Of a stretch of 64,000 bases of DNA, positions 1 through 9,273 are shown piece after piece. The notes beneath the pieces were generated by a model. That model was not told where the DNA came from. It did not search any database and worked only from the letters and a program-made list of their open reading frames with translations. The first letter of the stretch is position 1; every line of letters begins with the position of its first letter. A program made the translations under genes and the position numbers. The DNA is from Pararhodobacter sp. (lineage in GTDB: Bacteria > Pseudomonadota > Alphaproteobacteria > Rhodobacterales > Rhodobacteraceae). The stretch spans positions 396,001 to 460,000 of the forward strand of contig NZ_JAUCBZ010000015.1 in NCBI RefSeq assembly GCF_034676545.1, written 5' to 3'.

Positions 1-99
1 GGTAGCACCCGTGGAGGCGGCAACGACCTGTGCGATCCCGGACCCCATTATCCCCGAACCGATGATGGAGACGGTGTTGAAGTGATGCGGTGTGCTCAT
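1..99 (-). CDS. 3-hydroxyacyl-CoA dehydrogenase, N-terminal fragment (cut by window edge)
   Basis: Only the first 33 codons are in the window. They begin ATG at 99 and encode an NAD-binding Rossmann motif, IIGSGIMGSGIAQ, at about residues 12-24. This is the hallmark of 3-hydroxyacyl/3-hydroxybutyryl-CoA dehydrogenases, which oxidise the 3-hydroxyacyl-CoA intermediate of beta-oxidation. The start codon overlaps the stop of the upstream SDR gene by 4 bases (ATGA), so it is the downstream member of the same operon. The full length and exact substrate cannot be seen. Confidence 0.75.
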   Translation of the reverse strand, partial: MSTPHHFNTVSIIGSGIMGSGIAQVVAASTGAT

Positions 100-998
100 T
101 GGAACTCCTGGAAGAAATGGGTGGAAGGAATGGGGTCAACCAACGCCTCTGCTAGCGCGGCATCGAGATTCTCGGCGGTCCAAGCAAGTCCGCGGTTTGA
201 AAGCCTTGCAGCGACCGCTGGGATAGCCATCACGAAAAGGCTGTCACCAAAGACATGGAACACCTGCGCGTTGGCGGTGCACCCCGCCTCGGCTAGCCAT
301 CCGATCAACGGAGAGACATTGGCCGGATTTAGGGCATCGAAGGCATCGGGGTCCGAAAGCGGAGTGACGCTGTCTTGCGATATCCGGGTGCGCGCTGCGG
401 GGGATACCGCGTTCGAGCGCATCCCGAAGGACCGGCCCTCGATCGCCATCGTGTGGGAAAGCGCCACCACTGCAAGCTTGGCTGCCGCATAGTTGGCCTG
501 ACCGTGATTGCCCGAGAACCCCGCGACCGACGTTGTGTGAATGACCGAGGCCGCGCGGCGTCGGCCTGCCTGCGCTTCGGCGCGCCAATAGGCGGCAGCG
601 TGATGCGCGGGTGCAGCGTGGCCCTTCAGATTCACGCGGATCACGGCATCCCATTCGCTCTCGCTCATCTTGGCCAAGGTCCGATCACGCAGGATCCCGG
701 CATTGTTGACCAGGATATCGAGGCCGCCGAACGTTTCGATCGCGCAGGCAACGCTGGCACCGGCCTGATCCCAGTCACCCACATCACTCTGGCAGGCGAC
801 GGCATGGCCGCCGCTTTGGGTGATGGCGTCGACCACGATTTGTGCCGGTTTGGCATCGGTACCTGCGCCGTCAAGATCGCTGCCCAAGTCATTGACCACG
901 ACATTGGCCCCCTGCGCGGCGAGATATTGCGCGTGTGCTCGACCCAGCCCCCGGCCCCCGCCTGTGACGAGGGCCGTGCGTCCTTCGAGCCGACCCAT
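96..998 (-). CDS. SDR family oxidoreductase
   Basis: A 300-residue short-chain dehydrogenase. It has the cofactor motif TGGGRGLG near residues 13-20, the NNAG motif near residue 100, a catalytic Ser in the TTSVAG segment, and a Y-A-A-A-K pattern (YAAAKL) for the Tyr-Lys pair. I chose the ATG at 998 because it gives the classical GRTALVTGGG start and overlaps the stop of the preceding gene as ATGA; the longer open frame upstream has no family similarity. It probably acts on a CoA-thioester or hydroxy intermediate, like the multifunctional beta-oxidation SDRs, alongside the neighbouring thiolase and ligase. The substrate is not predictable. Confidence 0.85.
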   Translation of the reverse strand: MGRLEGRTALVTGGGRGLGRAHAQYLAAQGANVVVNDLGSDLDGAGTDAKPAQIVVDAITQSGGHAVACQSDVGDWDQAGASVACAIETFGGLDILVNNAGILRDRTLAKMSESEWDAVIRVNLKGHAAPAHHAAAYWRAEAQAGRRRAASVIHTTSVAGFSGNHGQANYAAAKLAVVALSHTMAIEGRSFGMRSNAVSPAARTRISQDSVTPLSDPDAFDALNPANVSPLIGWLAEAGCTANAQVFHVFGDSLFVMAIPAVAARLSNRGLAWTAENLDAALAEALVDPIPSTHFFQEFQ

Positions 999-1393
999 CA
1001 CCCGGCGCCCTCGGCGCGAAACCGCAACACAGGCTGACCGCTCGGTCCCTCGGCCCAGCGCACCGCGCCCGTTTGTCCGACGCGCGGCGCGCCCTCGGCC
1101 TGCATCAGCAGACGTGGACCCTCTTTCAGGTCGATCAAAACCATCGCCTGCCCCGGGTTCGGCGGCAAATGGCTGACGGTGACGCTGTGCACGACCCCCT
1201 GCCCCGTGGCGACCACCCAATCCGGGCGCTCGGCATCGCATTCCAGACAGAATGGACGCGGCGGGAATTGGTGGGCTCCACAGGTTCCACAGCGCTGGAT
1301 CATCACCTGCCCTTCGGTGACCCCCTGCCAGAACGAGGCCAGCGTAGGGTCCATTCCGATCAGCGTTTCAAGTGTTTTCGCGATGTCAGTCAT
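998..1393 (-). CDS. DUF35 / OB-fold, zinc-ribbon acyl-CoA-associated protein
   Basis: 131 residues beginning MTDIAKTLE at 1393. Cysteines in the pattern CGTCGAHQFPPRPFCLEC form the rubredoxin-like zinc ribbon, followed by an OB-fold (GVVHSVTVSH). DUF35 proteins typically sit beside a thiolase-like protein and form a complex with it, as in ChsH2-type and SCP-x-like systems. Here the gene overlaps the end of a thiolase gene by 8 bases, which fits that partnership. An in-frame ATG further upstream (1435) lies inside the thiolase and would add residues unlike the family. Confidence 0.82.
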   Translation of the reverse strand: MTDIAKTLETLIGMDPTLASFWQGVTEGQVMIQRCGTCGAHQFPPRPFCLECDAERPDWVVATGQGVVHSVTVSHLPPNPGQAMVLIDLKEGPRLLMQAEGAPRVGQTGAVRWAEGPSGQPVLRFRAEGAG

Positions 1394-2537
1394 GGGCCAG
1401 CACCACCGTTCCTGCTGTAGACATGAAGCCGCCAACCCCGTGGGCGACGGCGATCCTTGCGTCCGCCACCTGCCGGTCGCCGCAGTCGCCGCGCAGTTGC
1501 CGCACGGCCTCGATCAGCAGCAGCAAGCCCAGCGCGCCGGGGTGGCAATAGGACAACCCCCCGCCAGAGGTCATCGCGGGCAGGGCTCCACCAGGGGCCA
1601 ATCGACCGCCCTGCACGAAGGCCCCGCCTTCGCCCTTGGCGCAGAACCCGAGGTCTTCGAGCGCCAGCAAGACGGTGATCGTAAAGCTGTCATAGGGTTG
1701 CAGGACATCCACATCGCCGGGTGTGATCCCGGCCATGGCAAAAGCGCGCGGGCCTGATTGCGCGCCGGGTGACACGGTCAGATCGCGCATCTGGGCAATG
1801 TGCCAATGACTGATCCCCTCGGCGGCGCCCAGCACCCGCACGGCGGGTTTCGCCGCATCGCGCGCGCGGTCGCCGCGGGTCAGCACCAAGGCCCCGCCGC
1901 CATCGGTGACCAGGCAGCAATCCAACACCTTGAGCGGGTTACACAGGCGGGGCGAGTGCATAACATCGGCCACGCTCAACGGGTCGCGCTTGAACGCCTT
2001 GGGGTTCAACGCCGCCCAGGAACGCGCCGCGACGGCGATTTCGGCCAGTTGTTCCTCGGTCGTGCCGTAGTCGTGCATGTGGCGCGCCGCAATCAGCGCG
2101 TAGCGGCCCAGCGGTACCGGCAAACCGGTCGGGTGTTCAAGCAGATGCATCAGCGGGGTGCCGGTAAGTGGCAGGTCCTCGATGCGCGGTCGCAGCCGAC
2201 GTGAACGCTGGCGCGAGGCGTAGGTGATCAGCGCCACATCGATCAGGCCCGCCGACAGCGCCGCCATCGCCTTGAGCACCTGTGCTTCGAAGGCGGCACC
2301 GCCCAGATCGGTGCTGTCCGACCATTTGGGCGTGATCCCCAGGTACTCGGCAACCTGCACCGATCCCTCCTCGCCCATGTAGTTCACGAACAGCCCGTCG
2401 ACGTCGCGCAGGGTCAGCCCCGCCTCGGCCAGCGCCGTACGCGCGGCACCGGCGACCATCGACAGTTCGGACTGGTCGGTCACCACGCCCAGCGGGGTTT
2501 CGGCTACCCCGGTGATCCAGATGTCGCGCAGGTTCAT
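1386..2537 (-). CDS. Thiolase family protein (SCP-x-like acetyl-CoA acyltransferase)
   Basis: A 383-residue thiolase-like protein. It carries an N-terminal ITGVAETPLG start, the segment LQPYDSFTITVLLALEDLGFC, and a C-terminal GGLSYCHPGALGL region similar to non-decarboxylating thiolases of sterol/terpenoid and SCP-x type. It is expected to cleave a 3-ketoacyl-CoA. The ATG at 2537 overlaps the ligase stop by 4 bases and the gene runs into the DUF35 gene, so the pair is probably translated together as a complex. The usual active-site cysteine context of classical thiolases is not obvious near residue 90, as in many thiolase-like partners of DUF35 proteins. Confidence 0.82.
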   Translation of the reverse strand: MNLRDIWITGVAETPLGVVTDQSELSMVAGAARTALAEAGLTLRDVDGLFVNYMGEEGSVQVAEYLGITPKWSDSTDLGGAAFEAQVLKAMAALSAGLIDVALITYASRQRSRRLRPRIEDLPLTGTPLMHLLEHPTGLPVPLGRYALIAARHMHDYGTTEEQLAEIAVAARSWAALNPKAFKRDPLSVADVMHSPRLCNPLKVLDCCLVTDGGGALVLTRGDRARDAAKPAVRVLGAAEGISHWHIAQMRDLTVSPGAQSGPRAFAMAGITPGDVDVLQPYDSFTITVLLALEDLGFCAKGEGGAFVQGGRLAPGGALPAMTSGGGLSYCHPGALGLLLLIEAVRQLRGDCGDRQVADARIAVAHGVGGFMSTAGTVVLAHD

Positions 2538-4009
2538 GACACGGCCTCGCTGCGTTCGGCGGCCAGTGCGGCGCGCCGGATCTTGCCAGACTCGTCGCGC
2601 GGCAACATTGGAAGAAACTCGATCGTCTTGGGAAGCTTGTACGGGGCAAGGGTTTCGCGCAGCGCGTCAGTCAGAGCCTTCGAGTCCAGCGCCGTGCCTG
2701 CCGCCGGTTCAACGATGGCATGCACCCGCTTGCCCCAGTCCGGATCGGGCAGGCCGATCACCACGGCATCGGCGACACCGGGTTGGGCGGTCAGCGCCGC
2801 CTCGACCTCGGCCGGGTAGACATTGGCACCCCCGGTGATGATCAGGTCGGTGCGCCGGTCGGCCAGATACAGCCAGCCCTCGGCATCGACATGTCCCAGA
2901 TCCCCCACCGATACGAACCCGTCCGGCGTGGTCTTGGTAGGCTCTGCACCGATATAGCGATAGGTCGGAATCGGATGACACGCCGGGCGCATATAGACCT
3001 CGCCCACCTCGCCCGTTGGCAGGTCTTGCCCGTCCTCGCCGAGGATGCGCAGCGCGCAGCCCGTCGCCCGTCCGACGCTGCCCGGGTGCTCCAGCCAGTC
3101 GCGCCCGGTGATCAGGGTAAAGCCCGCGCCCTCGCTGCTGCCATAGGCCTCGATCACCGCGTCGGGCCCGATCAGGTCGATCCACCGCCGCTTGAGCCAG
3201 CCCGGACAGGCGGCAGCGGTCTGCAAGATGGACTCGATGCTGCCCAGGTCGCGCCCGTCGATGCCGTCCAGATTGGCGATCCGCGCCATCATGGTCGGGG
3301 CCATGAAACCGAATTGAATGCGGTGCCGTTCGATCAGATCGACGGCACGGGCGGCATCGAAACGCTCCATCAGGATCAGGCGATGCCCCTCGAACAAGCC
3401 CAGATGCGCCCATGAGAATGGCGAGTTGTGATAGAGCGGGCCGGCCACCAGTTGCACCTGACCGGGTCGGATCCCGTTTGTTTCCAGCAGGCCCAAGGCC
3501 CCCGGAACCCGCGCCCAGGGTGCAGGATCGACGATGATCTTGGGCCGACCGGTGGACCCGCCAGAGCCGATCGCCTTGCCCGGGTGGGCGATGACATCGG
3601 GCAGGCGCGGGCCATGGGGCGCGCCGGGGCCGGGCAAGGCCGAGGGGGATACGGTCGCCCCTGACCGGTCGGCGATCACGATGGGCGTGTCCAGCAGCGC
3701 GACCGTCGCCTCGAACTCAGCTTGTGGCGCGCGCGGGCTCAACGGAAGACTGCAGGCCCCACAGCGCCAGACGGCAAGCGCAAGCGCGAAATGCAACGGG
3801 CCATTGGGCAAGGAGAACACAACCAACCGCCCCGGCCTTGCGCCCCGGGCTGTGAGGAATTGCGCCAGTGCCTCGACCCATGCGTCGAGCGCTGCAAAGC
3901 CCAACGTCGTCTCAGGGCCTTCAAGAGGCGCGAAGGTGATGGCCGGGGCGTCGGGCTGCCGCTGCGCAAGATCGCTCAATCGACGCGAAAAAGAGATTGT
4001 GGCGGTCAT
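2534..4009 (-). CDS. AMP-dependent acyl-CoA synthetase/ligase
   Basis: 491 residues of the ANL superfamily. It has the P-loop-like segment GSGGSTGRPK, the AMP-binding motif EAYGSSEG, YRYIG, the GWLYLADRRTDLIITGG hinge region, and a C-terminal PRDESGKIRR lysine motif. The enzyme activates a carboxylate to its CoA thioester through an acyl-adenylate, the entry step for the downstream beta-oxidation enzymes. The ATG at 4009 follows an AAGGAT ribosome site and overlaps the ABC ATPase stop as ATGA; the upstream in-frame ATG at 4114 lies within the ATPase gene. The co-transcribed transporter probably supplies the substrate. Confidence 0.88.
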   Translation of the reverse strand: MTATISFSRRLSDLAQRQPDAPAITFAPLEGPETTLGFAALDAWVEALAQFLTARGARPGRLVVFSLPNGPLHFALALAVWRCGACSLPLSPRAPQAEFEATVALLDTPIVIADRSGATVSPSALPGPGAPHGPRLPDVIAHPGKAIGSGGSTGRPKIIVDPAPWARVPGALGLLETNGIRPGQVQLVAGPLYHNSPFSWAHLGLFEGHRLILMERFDAARAVDLIERHRIQFGFMAPTMMARIANLDGIDGRDLGSIESILQTAAACPGWLKRRWIDLIGPDAVIEAYGSSEGAGFTLITGRDWLEHPGSVGRATGCALRILGEDGQDLPTGEVGEVYMRPACHPIPTYRYIGAEPTKTTPDGFVSVGDLGHVDAEGWLYLADRRTDLIITGGANVYPAEVEAALTAQPGVADAVVIGLPDPDWGKRVHAIVEPAAGTALDSKALTDALRETLAPYKLPKTIEFLPMLPRDESGKIRRAALAAERSEAVS

Positions 4010-4935
4010 TCGGGATCCTTCGTCGTCAGGGGAAAATGGCAGGCAACCAGACCCTCGGGCGGGTCCGTGCGACAAAGCGCACGGTCGGACCGGTGCAAGG
4101 GACCCACGGGGCAACGCGTATGAAACCGGCAGCCCGATGGCGGGTCGCGCGGGTCCGGTGGCTCACCAAGGAGCGTGGCGGCCGCGAAGTCCATGCGCCC
4201 TGTCAGCCGCGGCACCGCATCCAGCAGTGCCCTGGCATAGGGATGCGCCGGGGCCGCGAAGAACTCGGCGGCCGGGCGATGCTCGACGATCCGGCCCAGA
4301 TACATCACCGCCACATCGTCGGACACCGCCTTTACTGCGGCCATGTTGTGCGAGATGAACAAGTAGGCAAGACCGAGCTCCCGCTGCAAGTCGCGCAGCA
4401 GGTTCAGAACCATCGCCTGCACCGACACGTCCAACGCCGAGGTCACCTCGTCCAGAACCAGATATTGCGGGTTGACCGCCAGCGAGCGGGCGATGGCAAC
4501 GCGCTGGCGCTGGCCGCCTGACAACTCGTGCGGCAGCCTGTCGGCCAGCGCCTGCGACAGGCCCACCATTTCGAGGAGCCTTGGCAGGGCCTGTGGATCG
4601 CGGTTCCCAGCCAGCCGCAACCCTTGCCCGATGGCGCGGCGCACGCTCATCAGCGGGTCCAGCGCAGCGGAGGGGTCCTGAAAAACGATCTGGACGCGCT
4701 GGCGATAGGCGCGACTTGCCGCCCGCTTTGGCGCGGTGGCGTCAACCCCGTCCAGCGTAATCCGCCCGCCGCCGAGCGGCAACAGATGCACCAGAGCCCG
4801 GCCCAGCGTGGATTTGCCCGACCCCGACTCGCCCACGAGCCCCAGCGTGCGCCCCGGTTCCAGCCGCAAGCTGACGCCATCGAGTGCACGCAGGGTGCCG
4901 AAGCGCACCGACAGGGCGTCACAGGCCAAACTCAT
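4006..4935 (-). CDS. Oligopeptide/opine-type ABC transporter ATP-binding protein (DppF/OppF-like)
   Basis: 309 residues with Walker A GESGSGKSTLGR, the ABC signature LSGGQRQRVAIARSLA, Walker B YLVLDEVTSALD, the switch His in FISHNMA, and the oligopeptide-transporter C-terminal extension with a CRFHTRCP cysteine motif. One of two nucleotide-binding domains of an Opp/Dpp importer, on the cytoplasmic face of the inner membrane. The start at 4935 (MSLACDAL) overlaps the preceding fusion gene by 4 bases. The other ATPase domain is fused to the permease upstream, so this gene completes an asymmetric NBD pair. Confidence 0.9.
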   Translation of the reverse strand: MSLACDALSVRFGTLRALDGVSLRLEPGRTLGLVGESGSGKSTLGRALVHLLPLGGGRITLDGVDATAPKRAASRAYRQRVQIVFQDPSAALDPLMSVRRAIGQGLRLAGNRDPQALPRLLEMVGLSQALADRLPHELSGGQRQRVAIARSLAVNPQYLVLDEVTSALDVSVQAMVLNLLRDLQRELGLAYLFISHNMAAVKAVSDDVAVMYLGRIVEHRPAAEFFAAPAHPYARALLDAVPRLTGRMDFAAATLLGEPPDPRDPPSGCRFHTRCPVGPLHRSDRALCRTDPPEGLVACHFPLTTKDPE

Positions 4936-6770
4936 GTGCCTGCCTCCAGCCAACACGACACCCGCTGTTCGCTGTCGCCAAACTCGGGCGGGCATTCGGT
5001 TCGGCAAAGATCCGTGGCCTGCGGACAGCGCGGGGCAAAGGCGCAGCCCGGCGCAAAGGACCCCAGCGAAGGCGGTGCCCCGGGTATGGCCCCCAGCGTG
5101 GCACCGCGCGGGGTTTCAAGATCGGGGATCGCCGCGATAAGGGCGCGCGTATAGGGGTGGCGGGGTTCCGAGACGATGCGCGCCGCCGACCCCTGTTCGA
5201 CGATGCGCCCGGCATACATGACCATCACCCGGTCGCACAGCTGCGCCACCACGCCCAGATCGTGCGAGATCAGCAGCACTGCCGTGCCATCATCGCGGTT
5301 GGCCTGCCGCAGCAGGTGCAGGATCTGCGCCTGCACGGTGACATCCAGCGCCGTTGTCGGCTCGTCGGCGACGATCAAGGCGGGACGCATCGCCATGCCC
5401 ATGGCGATCATCGCGCGTTGCCGCATCCCGCCGGAAAACTCGTGCGGATACTGATCCAGCCGGGACTGGGGTGCAGGAATATGCACAGCGCGCAGGGCTT
5501 CTTCGGCGCGGGTTCGCGCCGCGCTCCGCGACAGGCCAAGATGGTGGCGCGGGGCTTCGGTCAGTTGCGCGCCGATGGTCAGGGCCGGGTTCAGCGCCGT
5601 GGCCGGATCCTGAAAGACCACGCCCAACCCGGTGCCCAACAGTCGGTCGCGGACGGCGCCTGTCAAGGCGCACACGTCCTGCCCGAGGAAATCGAATCGC
5701 GCGGCGGTTTCGCGCGCGGGATGTGTCCCCAACCGCGCCAAGGCCATTGCCGTCAGCGTCTTGCCCGAGCCGGATTCGCCCACCAACCCGACGACCTGGC
5801 CCTTGCCCAAGGCCAGTGAGACACCGCGCACCGCCTCGCCCGCAGGAAAGGCTATGCGCAGATCCTCGACCGCCAGCACGGGGTCGCCCTGCGCGACGAG
5901 TTTCTGCGCCGAAAGCGACGATGCGGCACCGGGCCTCGCCACCCGGCCCTGCGCGGGTTGCATCAGCGCCGAAACCGCCTCGCCCGCATAGCTGAACACC
6001 AGTCCGGCCAGCGCGATCGCCAGTGCCGGACCCAATGCCGCCATCGGGTTGGAATAGATCACCTGCGTTCCTTCGACCAACATCCGGCCCCAGTCGAACA
6101 GCGGTGGGTTCACCCCCAGTCCCAGAAAACTAAGCGAGGCGATTTCGACAATGGAAATCCCCAGCGCGGCTGCGGTGGTTACGGCCAATGTATCCGAGAT
6201 GTTTGGAAGGACATGCTGGCGAATGATCGCCAGGCGTCCCATCCCAAGCGCCCGGGCGGCCGCCACGTAATCGCGCGCCATGATGCCGGTCGACAGGGTG
6301 TAGGAAAGCCGCCCGAAAGCCGGGATGCCTGCAATCCCCACGCCCAGTACGGCCCCGGCGACACCGGGTCCGATGATCGTGGTAACCACGATCGCCAGCA
6401 GGATCGCCGGGAAGGAAAGCGCCGAGTCTATGACACGGGCACCGATCGCCTGGACGCGCGGCGACGCAGTCGCCAGCCCCATGCCCAGCGCAACGCCGAG
6501 GGTCAGCTTGACCAGCGTCGCCGCCAGCGCCAGCCCCAGCGATAGACGTGCCGCCACGAGGGTCCGGCCGAACAGGTCGCGCCCAAGGGCGTCGGTTCCG
6601 AACCAGTGCGCAGCCGATGGCGTCTGATGCGCAGACCGGATGTTCATCGCCGTCGCGGTATCGCCCACGATCGGTGGGGCCGCCAACGCGACGGCGATCA
6701 GGCCCGCCAGGCCGGCCAGCGCGATGACCTGCGTCGCCGTCAGGCGTTTGAAGGATGCGGCGCGGGTCAT
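4932..6770 (-). CDS. ABC transporter permease-ATPase fusion (DppC-DppD-like)
   Basis: A 612-residue protein. Residues 1 to about 280 are a DppC-type inner-membrane permease (HWFGTDALGRDLFGR near the start, then several hydrophobic segments). Residues from about 300 on are a DppD-type ATPase with Walker A GESGSGKTLTAMA, signature FSGGMRQRAMIAM, Walker B LIVADEPTTALD and the Opp C-terminal CAFAPRCP cysteines. Normally these are two proteins. There is no stop between the domains, so permease and NBD are made as one chain, an arrangement seen in some Opp/Dpp operons. Both ends overlap neighbours by 4 bases. Confidence 0.88.
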   Translation of the reverse strand: MTRAASFKRLTATQVIALAGLAGLIAVALAAPPIVGDTATAMNIRSAHQTPSAAHWFGTDALGRDLFGRTLVAARLSLGLALAATLVKLTLGVALGMGLATASPRVQAIGARVIDSALSFPAILLAIVVTTIIGPGVAGAVLGVGIAGIPAFGRLSYTLSTGIMARDYVAAARALGMGRLAIIRQHVLPNISDTLAVTTAAALGISIVEIASLSFLGLGVNPPLFDWGRMLVEGTQVIYSNPMAALGPALAIALAGLVFSYAGEAVSALMQPAQGRVARPGAASSLSAQKLVAQGDPVLAVEDLRIAFPAGEAVRGVSLALGKGQVVGLVGESGSGKTLTAMALARLGTHPARETAARFDFLGQDVCALTGAVRDRLLGTGLGVVFQDPATALNPALTIGAQLTEAPRHHLGLSRSAARTRAEEALRAVHIPAPQSRLDQYPHEFSGGMRQRAMIAMGMAMRPALIVADEPTTALDVTVQAQILHLLRQANRDDGTAVLLISHDLGVVAQLCDRVMVMYAGRIVEQGSAARIVSEPRHPYTRALIAAIPDLETPRGATLGAIPGAPPSLGSFAPGCAFAPRCPQATDLCRTECPPEFGDSEQRVSCWLEAGT

Positions 6771-7726
6771 ACGGCCTGCCTCCTGCGCGGATCGATCAGC
6801 ACCAGCAAGAGATCAACGATCAGGTTGGTCACCACGACCAGCACACCCAGCAACAACACGATGGCCTGCACCACCGGCAGGTTGGCCGTGACCACCGCGC
6901 GCACCACCTCGCTGCCCAGACCCGGCCATGCGAATACGTTCTCGACGATCACCGCACCGCCGATCAGGTAGGGAAAGATCAGCCCCGCGATGGTCAGCGC
7001 GGCGGTCGCGACGTTCGGTGCGAGGTGAACCAGCCACAGCCGCCATCCCGGCAGCCGCTTGGCCCGCGCCGTACGCATGAAATCCGACCGCAGGACGCGT
7101 CGCGCCTCGGACCGAACCACGCGAGCGAAATTGAAAGAAGGGCGTAGGCCGATGGCCAGAACCGGCAGGATCACCGACGTTGCCCCGGAGGCACCGGACA
7201 CGGGCAGCCATTGCAGGGACACCGCGAAAACGAAGGCCAGCGCGATGGCGGCGATCAATTCGGGCACGGCGCCAAAGAGTCCGGCGAGGCTGGTAAACGC
7301 ATGATCCAACCAGGCCCGGCGCCCCTCGCGGGTCAGGATCGCCACCGCGAGACCAAGCGCGAAGCCCACGACCACCACGAACAGCAGCGCCAAACCGGCT
7401 AGCGCAAGCGTGTAGGGCAACCGGTCGCGCAGCAATTCGGCGACGGGCTGGCGGGTGGTGATCGAGATGCCGAAATCGCCCTGCATCACCCCCGTGGCAT
7501 AGTGCCAGAACTGCACCCAGAGCGGCTGGTCGAGGCCAAGGCTCACGCGAAGCCGCGCGACATACTCGGCGGTGGCCTCGGGCCCGGCGATGCGCATCGC
7601 GGCATCACCGGGGATCAATTGGACCATCAGGAAGGTCAGTACCACGAGCACCAGAAGCACCGCCCCCATCTGGGCAAGCCGTGCAAGTGCCAGCCGGGCC
7701 AGAGGGGACAGCACGGTTTGCATCAC
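6767..7726 (-). CDS. ABC transporter permease (DppB-like)
   Basis: 319 residues with the DppB N-terminus (hydrophobic segment VLLVLVVLTFLMVQLIPGD), several further membrane helices, and the EAA-like loop region around FMRTARAKRLPGWRLWLVH. It forms the second half of the membrane channel with the permease part of the downstream fusion protein. The gene starts with two consecutive ATG codons (7726 and 7723); the first overlaps the stop of the solute-binding protein gene, so the reading is translationally coupled. Confidence 0.88.
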   Translation of the reverse strand: MMQTVLSPLARLALARLAQMGAVLLVLVVLTFLMVQLIPGDAAMRIAGPEATAEYVARLRVSLGLDQPLWVQFWHYATGVMQGDFGISITTRQPVAELLRDRLPYTLALAGLALLFVVVVGFALGLAVAILTREGRRAWLDHAFTSLAGLFGAVPELIAAIALAFVFAVSLQWLPVSGASGATSVILPVLAIGLRPSFNFARVVRSEARRVLRSDFMRTARAKRLPGWRLWLVHLAPNVATAALTIAGLIFPYLIGGAVIVENVFAWPGLGSEVVRAVVTANLPVVQAIVLLLGVLVVVTNLIVDLLLVLIDPRRRQAV

Positions 7727-9273
7727 TCGGCCACGCGGATCGAGCCGAGGTCCAGCACGAACGGACCGGCGACATCATATCTGATGCCCGGACGGCTGAA
7801 GAACGACGTGGTGAAGGCAAAGAGCGGCAGGATGTTCGCCTGATCGATCAGCGCCTGCTGCGCCGCCGCCCAATTCTCGCACCGTTCGGGCGCGTCGGGT
7901 GCGGCCACCATCGCCGCCTGCTGAGCGGCCTCGAACGCCGCGTTCGAGACGTTTCCGAAATTCGGCGGCCCGTCACCCGTCACATAGGCCGAGACGGTGT
8001 TTGCGCTCGGCATCGGGGCACCAAGCGGGAACAGCACCACCTCCCATTCCCCGGATGCCAGTGCCGGGGGGCTTTCCTGAAGTGTCAGGTTGCTCAGGTC
8101 CACTTCGACACCGATTTGCCGCCAGCTTTCCAGCAGGTATTCGGGGGCCGACCCTTGCAGTGCGGGCAACCCGATCAAGCGGATCGCCAGCGGGTTGTCG
8201 GGGCCGTACCCAGCTTCGGCCAGCAATGTGCGCGCCGCGTCGACATCCGGGATCGGCATCTGGCTTTCCGAGGTCTCATCGTAACACGACACCAGCGGGG
8301 TGATGTAGCTGGACGCCACCGCCCCGGCCCCTGCCGTCGCCGCCAGCATCGCCAGATCCCGCTCGACCGCCATCGACAGCGCGCGCCGCACGCGGATATC
8401 CGCGGTGGCCGCCCCGTCGGCGTGCTGGAACAACAAGAACTGGTTGTTGAAGGGTACGGCGTCGCGGCGCTCCAACTGCCCCGCGGCATCGACCCGCTCG
8501 GCATCTTGCCCGATGACGAAAGCCAGATCGAGACTGCCGGCGAGCAATTCGTTCGCCGCAGTTGTGTGCGACCCGATCACCCGGACAACGAGCGTTTCCG
8601 GTCGGTCGGCGTCATCCATACCGCGCCCTTCGGGCCCCCAAGCGTAATCGTCACGCGCCTGCAACACCATCGACGATCCACGCAACGAGGCCTCGGCATC
8701 GAGCACGTAAGGGCCGGTTCCCTGCGGGGTCGTCGCCAGCGCTTCGGGATCGGCCAACCCGGCCGGGCAGACGATCGACGCCCACGGCATCGCCAACCCC
8801 ACGAGCAGATCGCTGAAGGGCGCGCCGAGGGTTACGGTCACCGTTCCGGCCGCATCGTCCGCAACCGCGGTGGCGACGGGTTCACCAAAGGTGCGGACGC
8901 GGTAAGGGGCGTTGGTCTCAGGGTCCGCAAGGCGATTCAGCGATGCCGCAACAGACGTGGCAGCAAGGGGCGTGCCATCCGAACAGGTCACCCCGGACTG
9001 CAGGTGAAAGACGGTGGACAGCCCGTCGGTTTCCCAACGTTCAGCCAGATGCGACACCGGAGCACCCTGCGCATCCAACGCCACAAGCCGGTCGTACAGG
9101 CCCGTGATCATCTGGTACCCATCCGAAATCCGGACCTGTGCCGGATCCAGCGTGTCAAAGTCAGATCCCGTGCGCAGGGTCAGCGTTTGCGCCTGCGCGG
9201 CCAGCGGCCCTGACAGGATTGTGGTCGTGGCCAGAACAGCCAGTGCGGCCCGGTTGCTTGGATGACGAAACAT
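7723..9273 (-). CDS. ABC transporter substrate-binding protein, family 5
   Basis: 516 residues with a Sec signal peptide (basic start MFRHPSNRAA, a hydrophobic core, Ala-rich cleavage region near residue 27) and the family 5 pattern DFDTLDPAQVRISDGYQMITGLYDRLV. It should capture a peptide, opine or other large ligand in the periplasm and deliver it to the Dpp-like permease. It is the first gene of the operon: a strong ribosome site (AGGGAGGAA) precedes the ATG at 9273 and the intergenic region upstream contains a palindrome. The linked CoA-metabolic genes make a carboxylated organic ligand as plausible as a peptide. Confidence 0.88.
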   Translation of the reverse strand: MFRHPSNRAALAVLATTTILSGPLAAQAQTLTLRTGSDFDTLDPAQVRISDGYQMITGLYDRLVALDAQGAPVSHLAERWETDGLSTVFHLQSGVTCSDGTPLAATSVAASLNRLADPETNAPYRVRTFGEPVATAVADDAAGTVTVTLGAPFSDLLVGLAMPWASIVCPAGLADPEALATTPQGTGPYVLDAEASLRGSSMVLQARDDYAWGPEGRGMDDADRPETLVVRVIGSHTTAANELLAGSLDLAFVIGQDAERVDAAGQLERRDAVPFNNQFLLFQHADGAATADIRVRRALSMAVERDLAMLAATAGAGAVASSYITPLVSCYDETSESQMPIPDVDAARTLLAEAGYGPDNPLAIRLIGLPALQGSAPEYLLESWRQIGVEVDLSNLTLQESPPALASGEWEVVLFPLGAPMPSANTVSAYVTGDGPPNFGNVSNAAFEAAQQAAMVAAPDAPERCENWAAAQQALIDQANILPLFAFTTSFFSRPGIRYDVAGPFVLDLGSIRVAE

